Below, piece after piece: positions 6,294-16,600 of a DNA stretch of 46,886 bases (position 1 is its first letter; every line of letters begins with the position of its first letter). The position numbers and the translations under genes were made by a program. The notes under the pieces are model-generated. The model did no database searches and was not told where the DNA came from. It saw nothing but the letters and a program-made list of their open reading frames with translations. Where the stretch lies: NCBI RefSeq assembly GCF_019457885.1, contig NZ_JAHZST010000027.1:1-46886 (forward strand), read 5' to 3'. This DNA comes from Shewanella nanhaiensis. GTDB taxonomy: Bacteria; Pseudomonadota; Gammaproteobacteria; Enterobacterales; Shewanellaceae.

Positions 6294-6845
6294 ATGACTG
6301 AAGCAACTGAAGCTAAAAAAAGATGGTACGTAGTCCAGGCATTTTCTGGTTATGAGGGCCGTGTAACTAAGACTCTGCATGAATATATTCAGATGCACAG
6401 CATGGAGCAGTATTTCGGCGAAATACTCGTCCCTACAGAAGAAGTTGTAGAGATGCGTGCCGGTCAGCGACGTAAAAGTGAACGTAAATTCTTTCCAGGT
6501 TATGTATTAGTACAGATGGAAATGAATGATGAAAGCTGGCATTTAGTGAAGAGCATTCCACGTGTAATGGGCTTCATCGGTGGCACATCAGATCGTCCTG
6601 CACCTATCTCTGATAGAGAAGCAAACGCTATTCTTCAACGCCTACAAGAGACTACTGAGACTCCAACGCATCGCGTTATCTTTGAGCCAGGCGAAGTCGT
6701 ACGCGTTACTGATGGTCCTTTTGCTGACTTCAACGGTACCGTTGAAGAGGTTGATTATGAGAAGAACCGCGTCAAGGTTTCTGTCATGATCTTCGGTCGT
6801 TCTACTCCGGTTGAACTAGACTTCGGTCAGATCGAAAAAAGCTGA
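6294..6845 (+). CDS. nusG: Transcription termination/antitermination factor NusG
   Basis: NusG binds RNA polymerase, suppresses pausing, links it to Rho or to ribosomal S10, and takes part in rRNA antitermination. The 183 residues comprise an NGN domain (from KKRWYVVQAFSGYEGRV, through FFPGYVLVQMEM) and a C-terminal KOW domain (about 125-183, with GEVVRVTDGPFADFNGTVE). The length is close to the 181 residues of E. coli. A hairpin at 6874-6905 follows and overlaps the next promoter. Confidence 0.98.
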   Translation: MTEATEAKKRWYVVQAFSGYEGRVTKTLHEYIQMHSMEQYFGEILVPTEEVVEMRAGQRRKSERKFFPGYVLVQMEMNDESWHLVKSIPRVMGFIGGTSDRPAPISDREANAILQRLQETTETPTHRVIFEPGEVVRVTDGPFADFNGTVEEVDYEKNRVKVSVMIFGRSTPVELDFGQIEKS

Positions 6846-6867
6846 TTAAATTAAGTACAAAAAACAT

Positions 6868-6894
6868 TTGGACTGGGTGCAGATTTGTTATAGA
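6868..6894 (+). promoter_or_regulatory. Probable promoter of rplKA (extended -10)
   Basis: TTGGAC (6868-6873) and TATAGA (6889-6894), the latter preceded by TG one base upstream (TGTTATAGA), give an extended -10 with a 15-base spacer. It is embedded in the inverted repeat TGGGTGCAGATT/AATCTGCACCCA (6874-6905), which may also weakly end nusG transcripts. The roughly 70-base leader should hold the L1 repression site known from E. coli. Confidence 0.5.
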
Positions 6895-6969
6895 ATCTGC
6901 ACCCATTATTTTCGGGGAGCTAACTGACATTTCGTCAATAGCGTTTGTACCCATACTGAGGAAATACTC

Positions 6970-7398
6970 ATGGCTAAGAAAGTTGATGGTTACATCAAGC
7001 TACAAGTAGCAGCCGGTGCTGCAAACCCGTCGCCACCAGTCGGCCCTGCATTGGGTCAGAAGGGTGTTAACATCATGGAATTCTGTAAAGCATTCAACGC
7101 TCGTACTGAAAAGTTCGACAAAGGTATGCCGATTCCAGTAGTTATCACTGTATATAGTGATCGCTCTTTCACTTTCGAAACTAAGACGCCACCTGCATCT
7201 TTCCTACTGCTTAAGGCAGCTGGTCTGAAGTCTGGTTCTGGCCGTCCTAACACTGAGAAAGTGGGAACTATCAAGCGTAGCGCTGTTCAGGAAATTGCTG
7301 AAACTAAAGCGGCTGATATGACTGGTGCTGATATTGAAGCGATGACTCGCTCAATTGAAGGTACTGCGCGCTCAATGGGTTTGGTAGTAGAGGACTAA
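6970..7398 (+). CDS. rplK: 50S ribosomal protein L11
   Basis: L11 forms the GTPase-associated centre with 23S rRNA helices 43/44, and is needed for RelA activation. It has 142 residues, the E. coli length. The N-terminal domain contains the proline-rich NPSPPVGPALGQKGVNIMEF; the C-terminal RNA-binding domain follows from about residue 75. rplA starts 4 bases after its stop, so translation is coupled, consistent with L1 control of both genes. Confidence 0.98.
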   Translation: MAKKVDGYIKLQVAAGAANPSPPVGPALGQKGVNIMEFCKAFNARTEKFDKGMPIPVVITVYSDRSFTFETKTPPASFLLLKAAGLKSGSGRPNTEKVGTIKRSAVQEIAETKAADMTGADIEAMTRSIEGTARSMGLVVED

Positions 7399-7402
7399 TA
7401 TA

Positions 7403-8104
7403 ATGGCAAAGCTAACTAAACGCGCTCGTTTGATCCGCGAAAAAGTAGAAGTAACTAAAAACTACGATATCAATGAAGCTGTTGCACTTCTAAAAGAACT
7501 AGCTACTGCTAAGTTCGTAGAAAGTGTTGACGTTGCTGTTAATCTTGGTGTTGACCCACGTAAATCTGACCAAAACGTTCGTGGTGCTACTGTACTACCA
7601 CACGGTACTGGTCGTGAAGTTCGTGTTGCTGTATTCACCCAAGGTGCTAACGCTGAAGCGGCAACTGCTGCTGGCGCTGAGCTAGTTGGTATGGACGAGC
7701 TTGCTGCACAAGTTAAAGCTGGTGAGATGAACTTCGACGTAGTTATCGCATCTCCAGATGCAATGCGCGTTGTTGGTCAACTTGGTCAGATCTTAGGCCC
7801 ACGTGGTCTAATGCCTAACCCTAAGACTGGCACTGTAACACCTAACGTTGCTGAAGCTGTTAAGAACGCTAAAGCTGGTCAGGTTCGTTACCGTACAGAC
7901 AAGAACGGTATTATCCACACTACTATCGGTAAAGTGGATTTTGAAACTGTTCAACTTAAAGAAAACCTAGAAGCCCTAATCGGTGCTCTTGTGAAGGCTA
8001 AGCCAGCTTCAGCTAAAGGTGTTTTCCTTAAGAAAGTAAGCATCTCTACCACTATGGGTGCAGGTGTTGCGGTTGACCAGGCTACTCTGGCTAAAGCGCT
8101 ATAA
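7403..8104 (+). CDS. rplA: 50S ribosomal protein L1
   Basis: L1 forms the mobile stalk that helps release deacylated tRNA from the E site and is the translational repressor of its own operon in E. coli. It has 233 residues with typical LGVDPRKSDQNVRG, LGPRGLMPNPKTGTV and the C-terminal KKVSISTTMGAGVAVD. Its last codons are followed at once by the promoter and leader of rplJL. Confidence 0.98.
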   Translation: MAKLTKRARLIREKVEVTKNYDINEAVALLKELATAKFVESVDVAVNLGVDPRKSDQNVRGATVLPHGTGREVRVAVFTQGANAEAATAAGAELVGMDELAAQVKAGEMNFDVVIASPDAMRVVGQLGQILGPRGLMPNPKTGTVTPNVAEAVKNAKAGQVRYRTDKNGIIHTTIGKVDFETVQLKENLEALIGALVKAKPASAKGVFLKKVSISTTMGAGVAVDQATLAKAL

Positions 8105-8106
8105 AT

Positions 8107-8135
8107 TTTACAAAGCGGGCGTATTAAATTATAAT
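8107..8135 (+). promoter_or_regulatory. rplJL-rpoBC promoter
   Basis: TTTACA (8107-8112), a 17-base spacer and a perfect TATAAT (8130-8135) with a GC-rich discriminator lie just after the rplA stop. ACAAAG (8110-8115) and CTTTGT (8143-8148) also form the arms of an inverted repeat around it. In E. coli the corresponding promoter lies in the rplA-rplJ region. Confidence 0.75.
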
Positions 8136-8141
8136 GCGCGC

Positions 8142-8364
8142 ACTTTGTGGGTTGGGGCCTATTTCGTCATTGAGTGATGAAAGTAGGCTTCCGTCCAAGA
8201 CCGTAGGTGTTAGCCTAAAGGTTAACTTAATCTCCTACGTAGACGGTGTCGGACCCCAGAAAGATTTTTTTCTACTGGATAAGCACCGTAAGTCGCTAAA
8301 CATTTAGGTGTTTAGCATGGTAATTGCTAGGGAATTCCCTAGATAGAATCCAGGAGTAAAGCCA
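8142..8364 (+). promoter_or_regulatory. L10 leader (autogenous control by the L10-L7/L12 complex)
   Basis: The roughly 220-base untranslated leader before rplJ is rich in pairing: CCTACG around 8234, CCGTAGG around 8200, and TAGCCTAAAGGTTA near 8212-8225. It has the length and place of the E. coli leader, where L10 with L7/L12 binds and blocks rplJ translation. The exact binding loop is inferred, not shown. Confidence 0.6.
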
Positions 8365-8865
8365 ATGGCATTAGGACTCGAAGACAAAAAAGCGATTGTT
8401 GCTGAAGTCAACGAAGCTGCCAAAGGTGCTTTATCTGCAGTTGTAGCCGATTCACGCGGTGTAACTGTAGGTGAAATGACCGGACTGCGTAGAGCAGCTC
8501 GTGAAGCCGGAGTTTACGTTAAAGTTGTTCGTAACACTCTAGTTAAACGCGCTGTAGCTGGTACTGATTTTGAGTGCTTAAGCGATACGTTTACTGGTCC
8601 TACTTTAATTGCATTCTCTAATGAGCACCCAGGTGCTGCAGCGCGTCTTCTTAAAGATTTCGCAACTGCACAAGAGAAGTTTGAAATTAAAGCAGCAGCC
8701 TTTGAAGGGGAAGTAATCCCTGCAGCCGATATTGATCGTTTAGCGAAATTGCCAACGTACGACGAAGCATTAGCTCAGTTGATGATGACTATGAAAGAAG
8801 CATCTGCTGGCAAATTTGTACGTCTACTGGCCGCACTTCGCGATCAAAAAGAAGAAGCAGCTTAA
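8365..8865 (+). CDS. rplJ: 50S ribosomal protein L10
   Basis: L10 is the base of the ribosomal stalk and binds L7/L12 dimers through its C-terminal helix. It has 166 residues, close to E. coli (165). The rRNA-binding N-terminal domain includes VVADSRGVTVGEMTGLRRAA and VVRNTLVKRA; the C-terminal helix ends DQKEEAA. It lies 45 bases before rplL. It is also the expected repressor acting on the leader upstream. Confidence 0.98.
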   Translation: MALGLEDKKAIVAEVNEAAKGALSAVVADSRGVTVGEMTGLRRAAREAGVYVKVVRNTLVKRAVAGTDFECLSDTFTGPTLIAFSNEHPGAAARLLKDFATAQEKFEIKAAAFEGEVIPAADIDRLAKLPTYDEALAQLMMTMKEASAGKFVRLLAALRDQKEEAA

Positions 8866-8910
8866 GTTTAAACTTGCTGCCTAAATTCAGAACATTAGGA
8901 ATTTTTTGTT

Positions 8911-9279
8911 ATGTCTATCACTAAAGACCAAATCTTAGAAGCCTTTGCAGAAATGTCTGTAATGGAAGTTGTTGAACTAATCGAAGCAATGGAAGAGAAG
9001 TTCGGCGTATCTGCTGCAGCTGCTGTTGTTGCTGGCGGTGCTGAAGGCGGTGCTGCTGCTGCTGAGCAAACTGAATTTGACGTTATGATGACTTCATTTG
9101 GTGCAAACAAAGTTGCAGTAATTAAAGCACTTCGTGGCGCTACAGGTCTTGGCCTGAAAGAAGCTAAAGCTATGGCTGAATCTGCTCCAGTAGCAGTTAA
9201 AGAAGGCCTAGAGAAAGCTGAAGCTGAAGCTCTTAAAGCTGAGCTAGAAGCAGCTGGTGCTGAAGTAGAAATCAAGTAA
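8911..9279 (+). CDS. rplL: 50S ribosomal protein L7/L12
   Basis: L7/L12 is the multicopy stalk protein that recruits EF-Tu, EF-G, IF2 and RF3. It has 122 residues: an N-terminal dimerisation domain (1-30), a hinge rich in Ala and Gly (about 33-52), and a C-terminal domain with VIKALRGATGLGLKEAKAM. Codon use is strongly biased, as expected for the most abundant ribosomal protein. Three stem-loops follow before rpoB. Confidence 0.98.
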   Translation: MSITKDQILEAFAEMSVMEVVELIEAMEEKFGVSAAAAVVAGGAEGGAAAAEQTEFDVMMTSFGANKVAVIKALRGATGLGLKEAKAMAESAPVAVKEGLEKAEAEALKAELEAAGAEVEIK

Positions 9280-9349
9280 GTTAAATTTTAACTTACTAGC
9301 CTGAGCAATCAGGCGAGGGCTGGCGGTTTTTTAACCGTCGGCCTTTTTT
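9275..9349 (+). terminator. Triple stem-loop with partial terminator, rplL-rpoB junction
   Basis: Three hairpins lie in tandem. AGTAAGTTAAA/TTTAACTTACT (9275-9297) overlaps the rplL stop. GCCTGA-GCAA-TCAGGC is at 9299-9314. GGCTGGCGGTT/AACCGTCGGCC (9318-9343) has two G-U pairs and is followed by six Ts. In E. coli an attenuator here lets about a fifth of transcripts into rpoBC, and an RNase III site lies nearby. The same role is inferred. Confidence 0.75.
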
Positions 9350-9516
9350 GCGCTGTATGCGCAGGCGATTTTTTATTCACCGTTTATCGCCAGATTTTGC
9401 AGTTCCTAGCAGAGATTACTGGTTAGGTTCTTGCCATCAACGGTGATGGGCAAACGTGCTGTCTCAACATTTAGGTTGGTTCAGTCTTGGTCACATCTCG
9501 CAATCAGAGGAAACCC

Positions 9517-12500
9517 ATGGTTTACTCCTATTCTGAAAAGAAGCGTATTCGCAAAGATTTTGGTAAACGTCCACAGGTTTTGGATATTCCTTATCTTTTG
9601 TCTATACAGTTGGACTCATTTAAAAAGTTCACCGATCAAGATCCTACAGGTGAGCGTGGTTTTGAAGCCGCTTTCCGTAGCGTTTTTCCCATCAAAAGTT
9701 TTTCTGGTAACTCAGAATTACAGTACGTTAGCTATAAGCTAGGCGAACCTGTTTTTGATGTGAAAGAGTGTCAAATCCGCGGCGTAACTTACTCTGCACC
9801 ACTACGCGTTAAATTGCGTATGGTTCTGTATGACCGTGAAGCAGCACCTGGCACAGTCAAAGACATTAAAGAGCAAGAAGTCTACATGGGTGATATCCCA
9901 TTAATGACTGAAAACGGTACCTTTGTTATCAATGGTACTGAGCGTGTTATTGTTTCTCAGCTACACCGTTCACCAGGTGTATTCTTTGATCATGACCGCG
10001 GCAAGACCCACTCTTCAGGTAAGGTGCTTTATAACGCACGTATTATTCCTTACCGTGGTTCTTGGTTAGATTTCGAATTCGATCCTAAAGATGCACTATT
10101 TGTACGTATTGACCGTCGTCGTAAACTTGCGGCTTCTATCATTCTACGTGCACTAGACTACTCTACTCAGGATATTTTGGATCTATTCTTCGATCGCGTT
10201 AACTTTAAGATCAAGAAAGATTCATTAGTGATGGACCTTGTTGCAGAGCGCCTACGTGGTGAAACTGCAAGCTACGACATTAAAGATGTTGAAGGTACTA
10301 TCATCGTTGAGAAAGGACGTCGTATTACTGCACGTCATATTCGTCAACTTGAGAAGAGCAATACCACTGAGCTTGAAGTGCCAGTAGATTACATCGTTGG
10401 TAAGATTTCAGGTCAAGACTATATTGATCCTGATACTGGCGAAGTATTGGTTTCTGCTAACGCAGAGATGACACTTGAAGATCTTGCTAAGCTTTCTTTG
10501 GCTGGTATCAAAGAGATAAGCACACTGTATATCAACGAGCTTGATAATGGTGCTTATATGTCAGATACACTGCGTATTGATTCTACAACTAACCGCCTTG
10601 AAGCGCTTGTAGAGATCTACCGTATGATGCGTCCTGGCGAGCCACCAACCAAAGATGCAGCAGAAGCGTTATTCCAGAACTTGTTCTTCAGTGAAGAGCG
10701 TTATGATCTATCTAAAGTAGGTCGTATGAAGTTCAACCGTCGTCTCGGTATCGATGATGACGAAGGTACAGGCATTCTATCTAAAGAAGATATCGTTGCT
10801 GTAATGAAGAACATCATCACTATCCGTAATGGTAATGATGAAGTTGATGATATCGATCACTTGGGTAACCGTCGTATCCGTAGTGTTGGCGAAATGGCTG
10901 AAAACCAGTTCCGTGTCGGTCTAGTTCGTGTAGAACGTGCCGTACGTGAGCGTTTAAGCCTTGGTGATCTTAATGAGCTAATGCCACAAGATCTTATCAA
11001 CGCTAAGCCAATCTCTGCAGCAGTTAAAGAGTTCTTCGGTTCTTCTCAGCTGTCTCAGTTTATGGATCAGAACAACCCACTTTCAGAAGTGACACATAAG
11101 CGCCGTATTTCGGCTCTTGGTCCAGGTGGTTTGACCCGTGAACGTGCAGGTTTTGAAGTTCGAGATGTACACCCAACTCACTACGGTCGTTTATGTCCAA
11201 TTGAGACCCCTGAAGGTCCAAACATTGGTCTAATTAACTCGTTAGCAAGTTTTGCGCGTACTAACTCTTATGGTTTCCTTGAAACACCTTACCGTAAGGT
11301 TATTGATGGTGTGGTTACTGATCAGGTCGATTACCTATCAGCAATCGAAGAGGGCCGTTACGTTATTGCACAGGCTATCGTCGACTTAGACGAGAATGGC
11401 CGCATGATGGATGAGCTTATCGCTTGTCGTCATAAAGGTGATTCAACATTTATGGGTGCTGCAGATATCCAATATATGGATGTATCGCCACAGCAGATCA
11501 TTTCAGTTGCAGCGTCACTTATTCCGTTCCTAGAACACGATGATGCTAACCGTGCATTGATGGGTGCGAACATGCAACGTCAAGCCGTACCAACACTAAA
11601 GGCTGACAAGCCACTAGTAGGTACAGGTATTGAGCGTACTCTTGCTGTTGACTCTGGTGTTGTTGTCGTTGCTAAGCGTGGCGGTTACATCGACTATGTT
11701 GATGCAAGCCGTATCGTTGTTAAGGTTAATGAGTCTGAGCTACGTCCAGGCGAAGCTGGTATCGATATCTACAACTTGACTAAGTACACGCGTTCTAACC
11801 AGAACACTTGTATTAACCAACGTCCTTGTTGTGCGATGGGTGATCCAGTTGTGACTGGTGACGTTCTTGCTGATGGTCCATCTACCGATTTAGGTGATTT
11901 GGCTCTTGGTCAGAACATGCGTATCGCGTTCATGCCTTGGAACGGTTACAACTTTGAGGATTCGATCCTTATCTCTGAGCGTGTTGCTCAAGAAGATCGT
12001 TTCACCACTATCCACATTCAGGAGCTGTCTTGTATCGCTCGTGATACTAAGTTGGGTAGTGAAGAGATCACAGCTGATATTCCAAACGTTGGTGAGTCTG
12101 CGCTTTCTAAGCTAGATGAATCAGGTATCGTTTATATCGGTGCTGAAGTTAAGGGTGGCGACATTCTGGTTGGTAAGGTGACACCTAAGGGTGAAACTCA
12201 GCTGACTCCAGAAGAGAAGCTTCTCCGTGCTATCTTCGGTGAGAAGGCCTCTGATGTTAAAGACAGCTCTCTACGCGTACCTAACTCTGTTAAAGGTACT
12301 ATCATCGACGTTCAGGTATTTACCCGTGACGGCGTTGAGAAAGATAAGCGTGCTGTTGAAATTGAAGAGATGCATGTTCGTCAAGCTAAGAAAGACTTGA
12401 CTGAAGAGTTCCAGATCCTCGAAGAGGGTGTTTATGGACGTGCACGTAACCTTCTACTGAGTGCAGGCTTCAACGAAGCTCAATTGGATGCTATTCCACG

Positions 12501-13548
12501 TTCACAACTGCTTTCACAAAGCATTGATGACGAAGGTAAGCAGACTGAACTAGAGCAGCTTGCTGAGCAGCATGACGAGCTTAAAGCCGACTTCGATAAG
12601 AAGTTTGAAGTTAAGCGTCGCAAGATCACTCAAGGTGATGACTTAGCACCTGGCGTACTTAAGATTGTTAAGGTTTACCTTGCAGTTAAGCGTACTATCC
12701 AGCCTGGTGATAAGATGGCGGGTCGTCATGGTAACAAGGGTGTTATCTCTAAGATTAACCCTGTTGAAGATATGCCTTACGATGAGAATGGTAACCCAAT
12801 CGACATCGTACTGAACCCACTTGGTGTACCATCGCGTATGAACATCGGTCAGGTTCTTGAGGTGCATCTTGGCGCTGCAGCTAAAGGTATCGGTGATAAG
12901 ATCGCTGCAATGCTTGAAGAGCAGCGTGAACTTGCTGAGCTTCGTGGCTACATCAAAGAAGTTTATGAGTTAGGTGAAGAGGTGCAGCAGCGCGTCGATA
13001 TCGATTCATTTACCGATGATGAAGTGGTTCGTCTTGCTAAGAACCTTAAAGGTGGTATTCCGACTGCGACTCCAGCATTCGATGGCGCGAAAGAGAAAGA
13101 GATCAAGGAGATGCTAGCATTAGCTGGTCTTCCTACTACTGGTCAGCGCAAATTGTTTGATGGTCGTACCGGTGATGAGTTTGAGCGTCAGGTAACTGTT
13201 GGTTACATGTATATGCTAAAACTTAACCACTTGGTTGATGATAAGATGCATGCTCGTTCTACGGGTTCTTACAGTCTTGTTACTCAGCAGCCATTGGGTG
13301 GTAAAGCTCAGTTTGGTGGTCAGCGTTTCGGTGAGATGGAAGTTTGGGCACTAGAAGCATACGGTGCCGCTTATACGCTTCAAGAGATGCTAACTGTTAA
13401 GTCTGATGATGTTAACGGTCGTACCAATATGTATAAGAATATTGTCGACGGTAACCACCAGATGCAACCAGGCATGCCAGAGTCTTTCAACGTATTGTTG
13501 AAGGAGATCCGTTCACTCGGTATTAATATCGAGTTGGATCAAGACTAA
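9517..13548 (+). CDS. rpoB: DNA-directed RNA polymerase subunit beta
   Basis: RpoB is one of the two large catalytic subunits of RNA polymerase. I chose ATG 9517 (MVYSYSEKKRIRKDFGKRP), which has GAGG seven bases upstream and gives 1343 residues, one more than E. coli. A longer TTG-started frame from 9487 has no family support. The rifampicin region FFGSSQLSQFMDQNNPLSE starts at residue 506, with Gln514, Asp517, His527-equivalent and Ser532-equivalent all wild type. LGGKAQFGGQRFGEMEVWAL near the C terminus meets beta-prime. Confidence 0.98.
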   Translation: MVYSYSEKKRIRKDFGKRPQVLDIPYLLSIQLDSFKKFTDQDPTGERGFEAAFRSVFPIKSFSGNSELQYVSYKLGEPVFDVKECQIRGVTYSAPLRVKLRMVLYDREAAPGTVKDIKEQEVYMGDIPLMTENGTFVINGTERVIVSQLHRSPGVFFDHDRGKTHSSGKVLYNARIIPYRGSWLDFEFDPKDALFVRIDRRRKLAASIILRALDYSTQDILDLFFDRVNFKIKKDSLVMDLVAERLRGETASYDIKDVEGTIIVEKGRRITARHIRQLEKSNTTELEVPVDYIVGKISGQDYIDPDTGEVLVSANAEMTLEDLAKLSLAGIKEISTLYINELDNGAYMSDTLRIDSTTNRLEALVEIYRMMRPGEPPTKDAAEALFQNLFFSEERYDLSKVGRMKFNRRLGIDDDEGTGILSKEDIVAVMKNIITIRNGNDEVDDIDHLGNRRIRSVGEMAENQFRVGLVRVERAVRERLSLGDLNELMPQDLINAKPISAAVKEFFGSSQLSQFMDQNNPLSEVTHKRRISALGPGGLTRERAGFEVRDVHPTHYGRLCPIETPEGPNIGLINSLASFARTNSYGFLETPYRKVIDGVVTDQVDYLSAIEEGRYVIAQAIVDLDENGRMMDELIACRHKGDSTFMGAADIQYMDVSPQQIISVAASLIPFLEHDDANRALMGANMQRQAVPTLKADKPLVGTGIERTLAVDSGVVVVAKRGGYIDYVDASRIVVKVNESELRPGEAGIDIYNLTKYTRSNQNTCINQRPCCAMGDPVVTGDVLADGPSTDLGDLALGQNMRIAFMPWNGYNFEDSILISERVAQEDRFTTIHIQELSCIARDTKLGSEEITADIPNVGESALSKLDESGIVYIGAEVKGGDILVGKVTPKGETQLTPEEKLLRAIFGEKASDVKDSSLRVPNSVKGTIIDVQVFTRDGVEKDKRAVEIEEMHVRQAKKDLTEEFQILEEGVYGRARNLLLSAGFNEAQLDAIPRSQLLSQSIDDEGKQTELEQLAEQHDELKADFDKKFEVKRRKITQGDDLAPGVLKIVKVYLAVKRTIQPGDKMAGRHGNKGVISKINPVEDMPYDENGNPIDIVLNPLGVPSRMNIGQVLEVHLGAAAKGIGDKIAAMLEEQRELAELRGYIKEVYELGEEVQQRVDIDSFTDDEVVRLAKNLKGGIPTATPAFDGAKEKEIKEMLALAGLPTTGQRKLFDGRTGDEFERQVTVGYMYMLKLNHLVDDKMHARSTGSYSLVTQQPLGGKAQFGGQRFGEMEVWALEAYGAAYTLQEMLTVKSDDVNGRTNMYKNIVDGNHQMQPGMPESFNVLLKEIRSLGINIELDQD

Positions 13549-13629
13549 AACTAGTGACACACTAGTTTGGCAATAAATTGGTGCCTTGCAGTAGCAGGGC
13601 ACCCGGTTTAACTCCTTCAGGAGAGAAAC

Positions 13630-16600
13630 GTGAAAGACTTATTAAAGTTTCTGAAACAGCAAAGCAAGACCGAAGAGTTTAACGGCATCAAGATCGGACT
13701 AGCGTCGCCAGATCTAATCCGCTCTTGGTCATTTGGTGAAGTTAAGAAGCCAGAAACCATTAACTACCGTACCTTTAAGCCTGAGCGTGAAGGCTTATTC
13801 TGTGCGCGTATTTTTGGTCCAGTAAAAGATTACGAATGTTTATGCGGTAAGTATAAACGTCTTAAGCACCGTGGTGTGATCTGTGAAAAGTGTGGCGTTG
13901 AAGTTACACAGACTAAAGTACGTCGTGAGCGTATGGGTCACATCGATCTTGCTAGCCCAGTTGCACACATTTGGTTCTTGAAGTCGCTTCCGTCTCGTAT
14001 CGGTTTGATGCTAGACATGACACTTCGTGATATTGAACGTGTACTTTACTTCGAATCTTTCGTTGTAATCGAGCCTGGCATGACCAGTCTTGAACGTGGC
14101 CAAATGCTAACAGAAGAAAACTATCTGGATGCATTGGAAGAGTACGGTGATGAGTTCGAAGCTAAGATGGGTGCAGAAGCAGTTCTAGAATTGCTACGTG
14201 CTATCGATCTTGAAAAAGAGATTGATATGATGCGCGAAGAGTTGCCATCAATTAACTCTGAGACTCGTCGTAAGAAGATCACTAAGCGTCTTAAGCTTAT
14301 TGAGGCATTCTTCCAATCAGGTAACAAGCCTGAGTGGATGATCCTTAAAGTGCTACCAGTTCTGCCACCAGATCTACGTCCTCTAGTACCACTAGACGGC
14401 GGACGTTTTGCTACCTCTGATCTGAACGACCTTTACCGTCGTGTGATCAACCGTAACAATCGTCTAAAGCGTCTGTTAGACCTAGCTGCTCCAGACATCA
14501 TCGTACGTAACGAAAAGCGTATGTTGCAAGAGTCTGTTGATGCCCTGCTAGATAACGGTCGTCGTGGTCGTGCTATTACGGGTTCTAACAAGCGTCCGCT
14601 TAAATCTTTGGCCGATATGATCAAAGGTAAGCAAGGTCGTTTCCGTCAGAACCTACTAGGTAAGCGTGTGGATTACTCTGGTCGTTCGGTAATTACCGTA
14701 GGTCCAACACTTCGCTTACATCAGTGTGGTCTTCCTAAGAAGATGGCACTTGAGCTATTTAAGCCTTTCATCTATGGCAAGCTAGAAGGCCGTGGTCTTG
14801 CGACTACGATCAAAGCTGCTAAGAAGATGGTAGAGCGTGAAGTTCCTGAAGTTTGGGATGTTCTAGACGATGTGATTCGTGAACACCCTGTGATGCTTAA
14901 CCGTGCACCAACACTGCACAGACTAGGTATCCAGGCTTTTGAGCCAGTATTGATTGAAGGTAAAGCGATTCAGCTTCATCCTTTGGTTTGTGCGGCATAC
15001 AACGCCGACTTCGATGGTGACCAAATGGCTGTTCACGTGCCGCTAACGCTGGAAGCTCAGCTAGAAGCACGTTCGCTTATGATGTCTACCAACAACATCC
15101 TATCACCAGCAAACGGTGAGCCGGTTATCACACCGTCACAGGACGTTGTATTGGGTCTGTACTACACCAGCCGTGAATGTGTAAACGGTAAAGGTGAAGG
15201 TATGGCGTTTGAGTCTATCGACGAAGTCGAAAAGGCTTACCGTACTAAAGTTGCTGCTATCCATGCTCGCATTAAAGTACGTGTAACAGAGACTCAAATT
15301 GGTGAGAATGGTGAGCGCACTGAATCACGTCGTATCGTTGATACTACGGTTGGTCGTGCACTGCTTTCTCGCATCTTACCGAAAGGTCTATCTTATGATC
15401 TGGTTAACCAGAACATGGGTAAGAAGCAGATATCTAAGCTATTGAACACTTGTTATCGTCAACTAGGTCTTAAAGATACGGTTATCTTTGCTGACCAATT
15501 GATGTATGCCGGTTTCCACTATGCAACTGTATCGGGTGCCTCTGTAGGTATTAACGATATGGTTATTCCAGATGAGAAGTACACGCTAGTTGCTGACGCT
15601 GAAGCGGAAGTTCTTGAAATTCAAGAGCAGTTCCAGTCAGGTCTTGTAACTGCTGGTGAGCGTTACAACAAGGTCATCGATATCTGGGCAAGTGCGAACG
15701 AGAAAGTTTCTAAAGCGATGATGGCTAACCTGTCTTCAGAGACAGTGATTAACCGTGATGGTGAAGAGGAAGAGCAAGAGTCGTTTAACAGCATCTATAT
15801 GATGGCTGACTCGGGCGCTCGTGGTAGTGCTGCACAGATCCGTCAGTTGGCGGGTATGCGTGGTCTGATGGCTAAGCCAGATGGCTCAATCATCGAGACT
15901 CCGATCACAGCTAACTTCCGTGAAGGTCTAAACGTATCTCAATACTTTATCTCTACTCACGGTGCTCGTAAGGGTCTAGCGGATACGGCACTTAAGACGG
16001 CTAACTCTGGTTACCTAACTCGTCGTCTAGTAGACGTTGCACAAGATCTAGTTGTCATCGAAGAAGATTGTGGCACGTTCGAAGGTCTGACAATGAAACC
16101 ACTTATTGAAGGTGGTGATGTTGTTGAGCCGTTACGTGAGCGCGTTCTGGGTCGTGTTGTTGCTCAAGATGTATTCAAGCCAGGTACTGAAGAAGTACTT
16201 GTACCACGTAATACACTGCTTGACGAAGCATGGTGTGACATCGTCGAAGAGAACTCTATCGATGAGATGATCGTTCGCTCAGTAATTAGCTGTGACACAG
16301 ACTTCGGTGTGTGTGCTGCCTGTTACGGTCGTGATTTGGCTCGTGGCCATATCATCAACCAAGGTGAAGCGATTGGTGTTGTTGCTGCTCAGTCAATTGG
16401 TGAGCCAGGAACACAGCTTACGATGCGTACCTTCCACATTGGTGGTGCTGCATCTCGAGCGTCAGCTGAGAACAATGTTCAAGTTAAGAACCTTGGTACT
16501 CTTAAGCTGCACAATGCTAAGTACGTAACAAACAGCGTAGGCAAGTTGGTTATCGTTTCTCGTTCTTCTGAGCTAGCGATTATCGATGAGCTTGGTCGTG

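Noticed and set aside
8895..9275. 126-codon open frame antisense to rplL
   Set aside because: A mirror of the alanine-rich, strongly biased rplL codons; no ribosome binding site and low-complexity Ser/Ala sequence.
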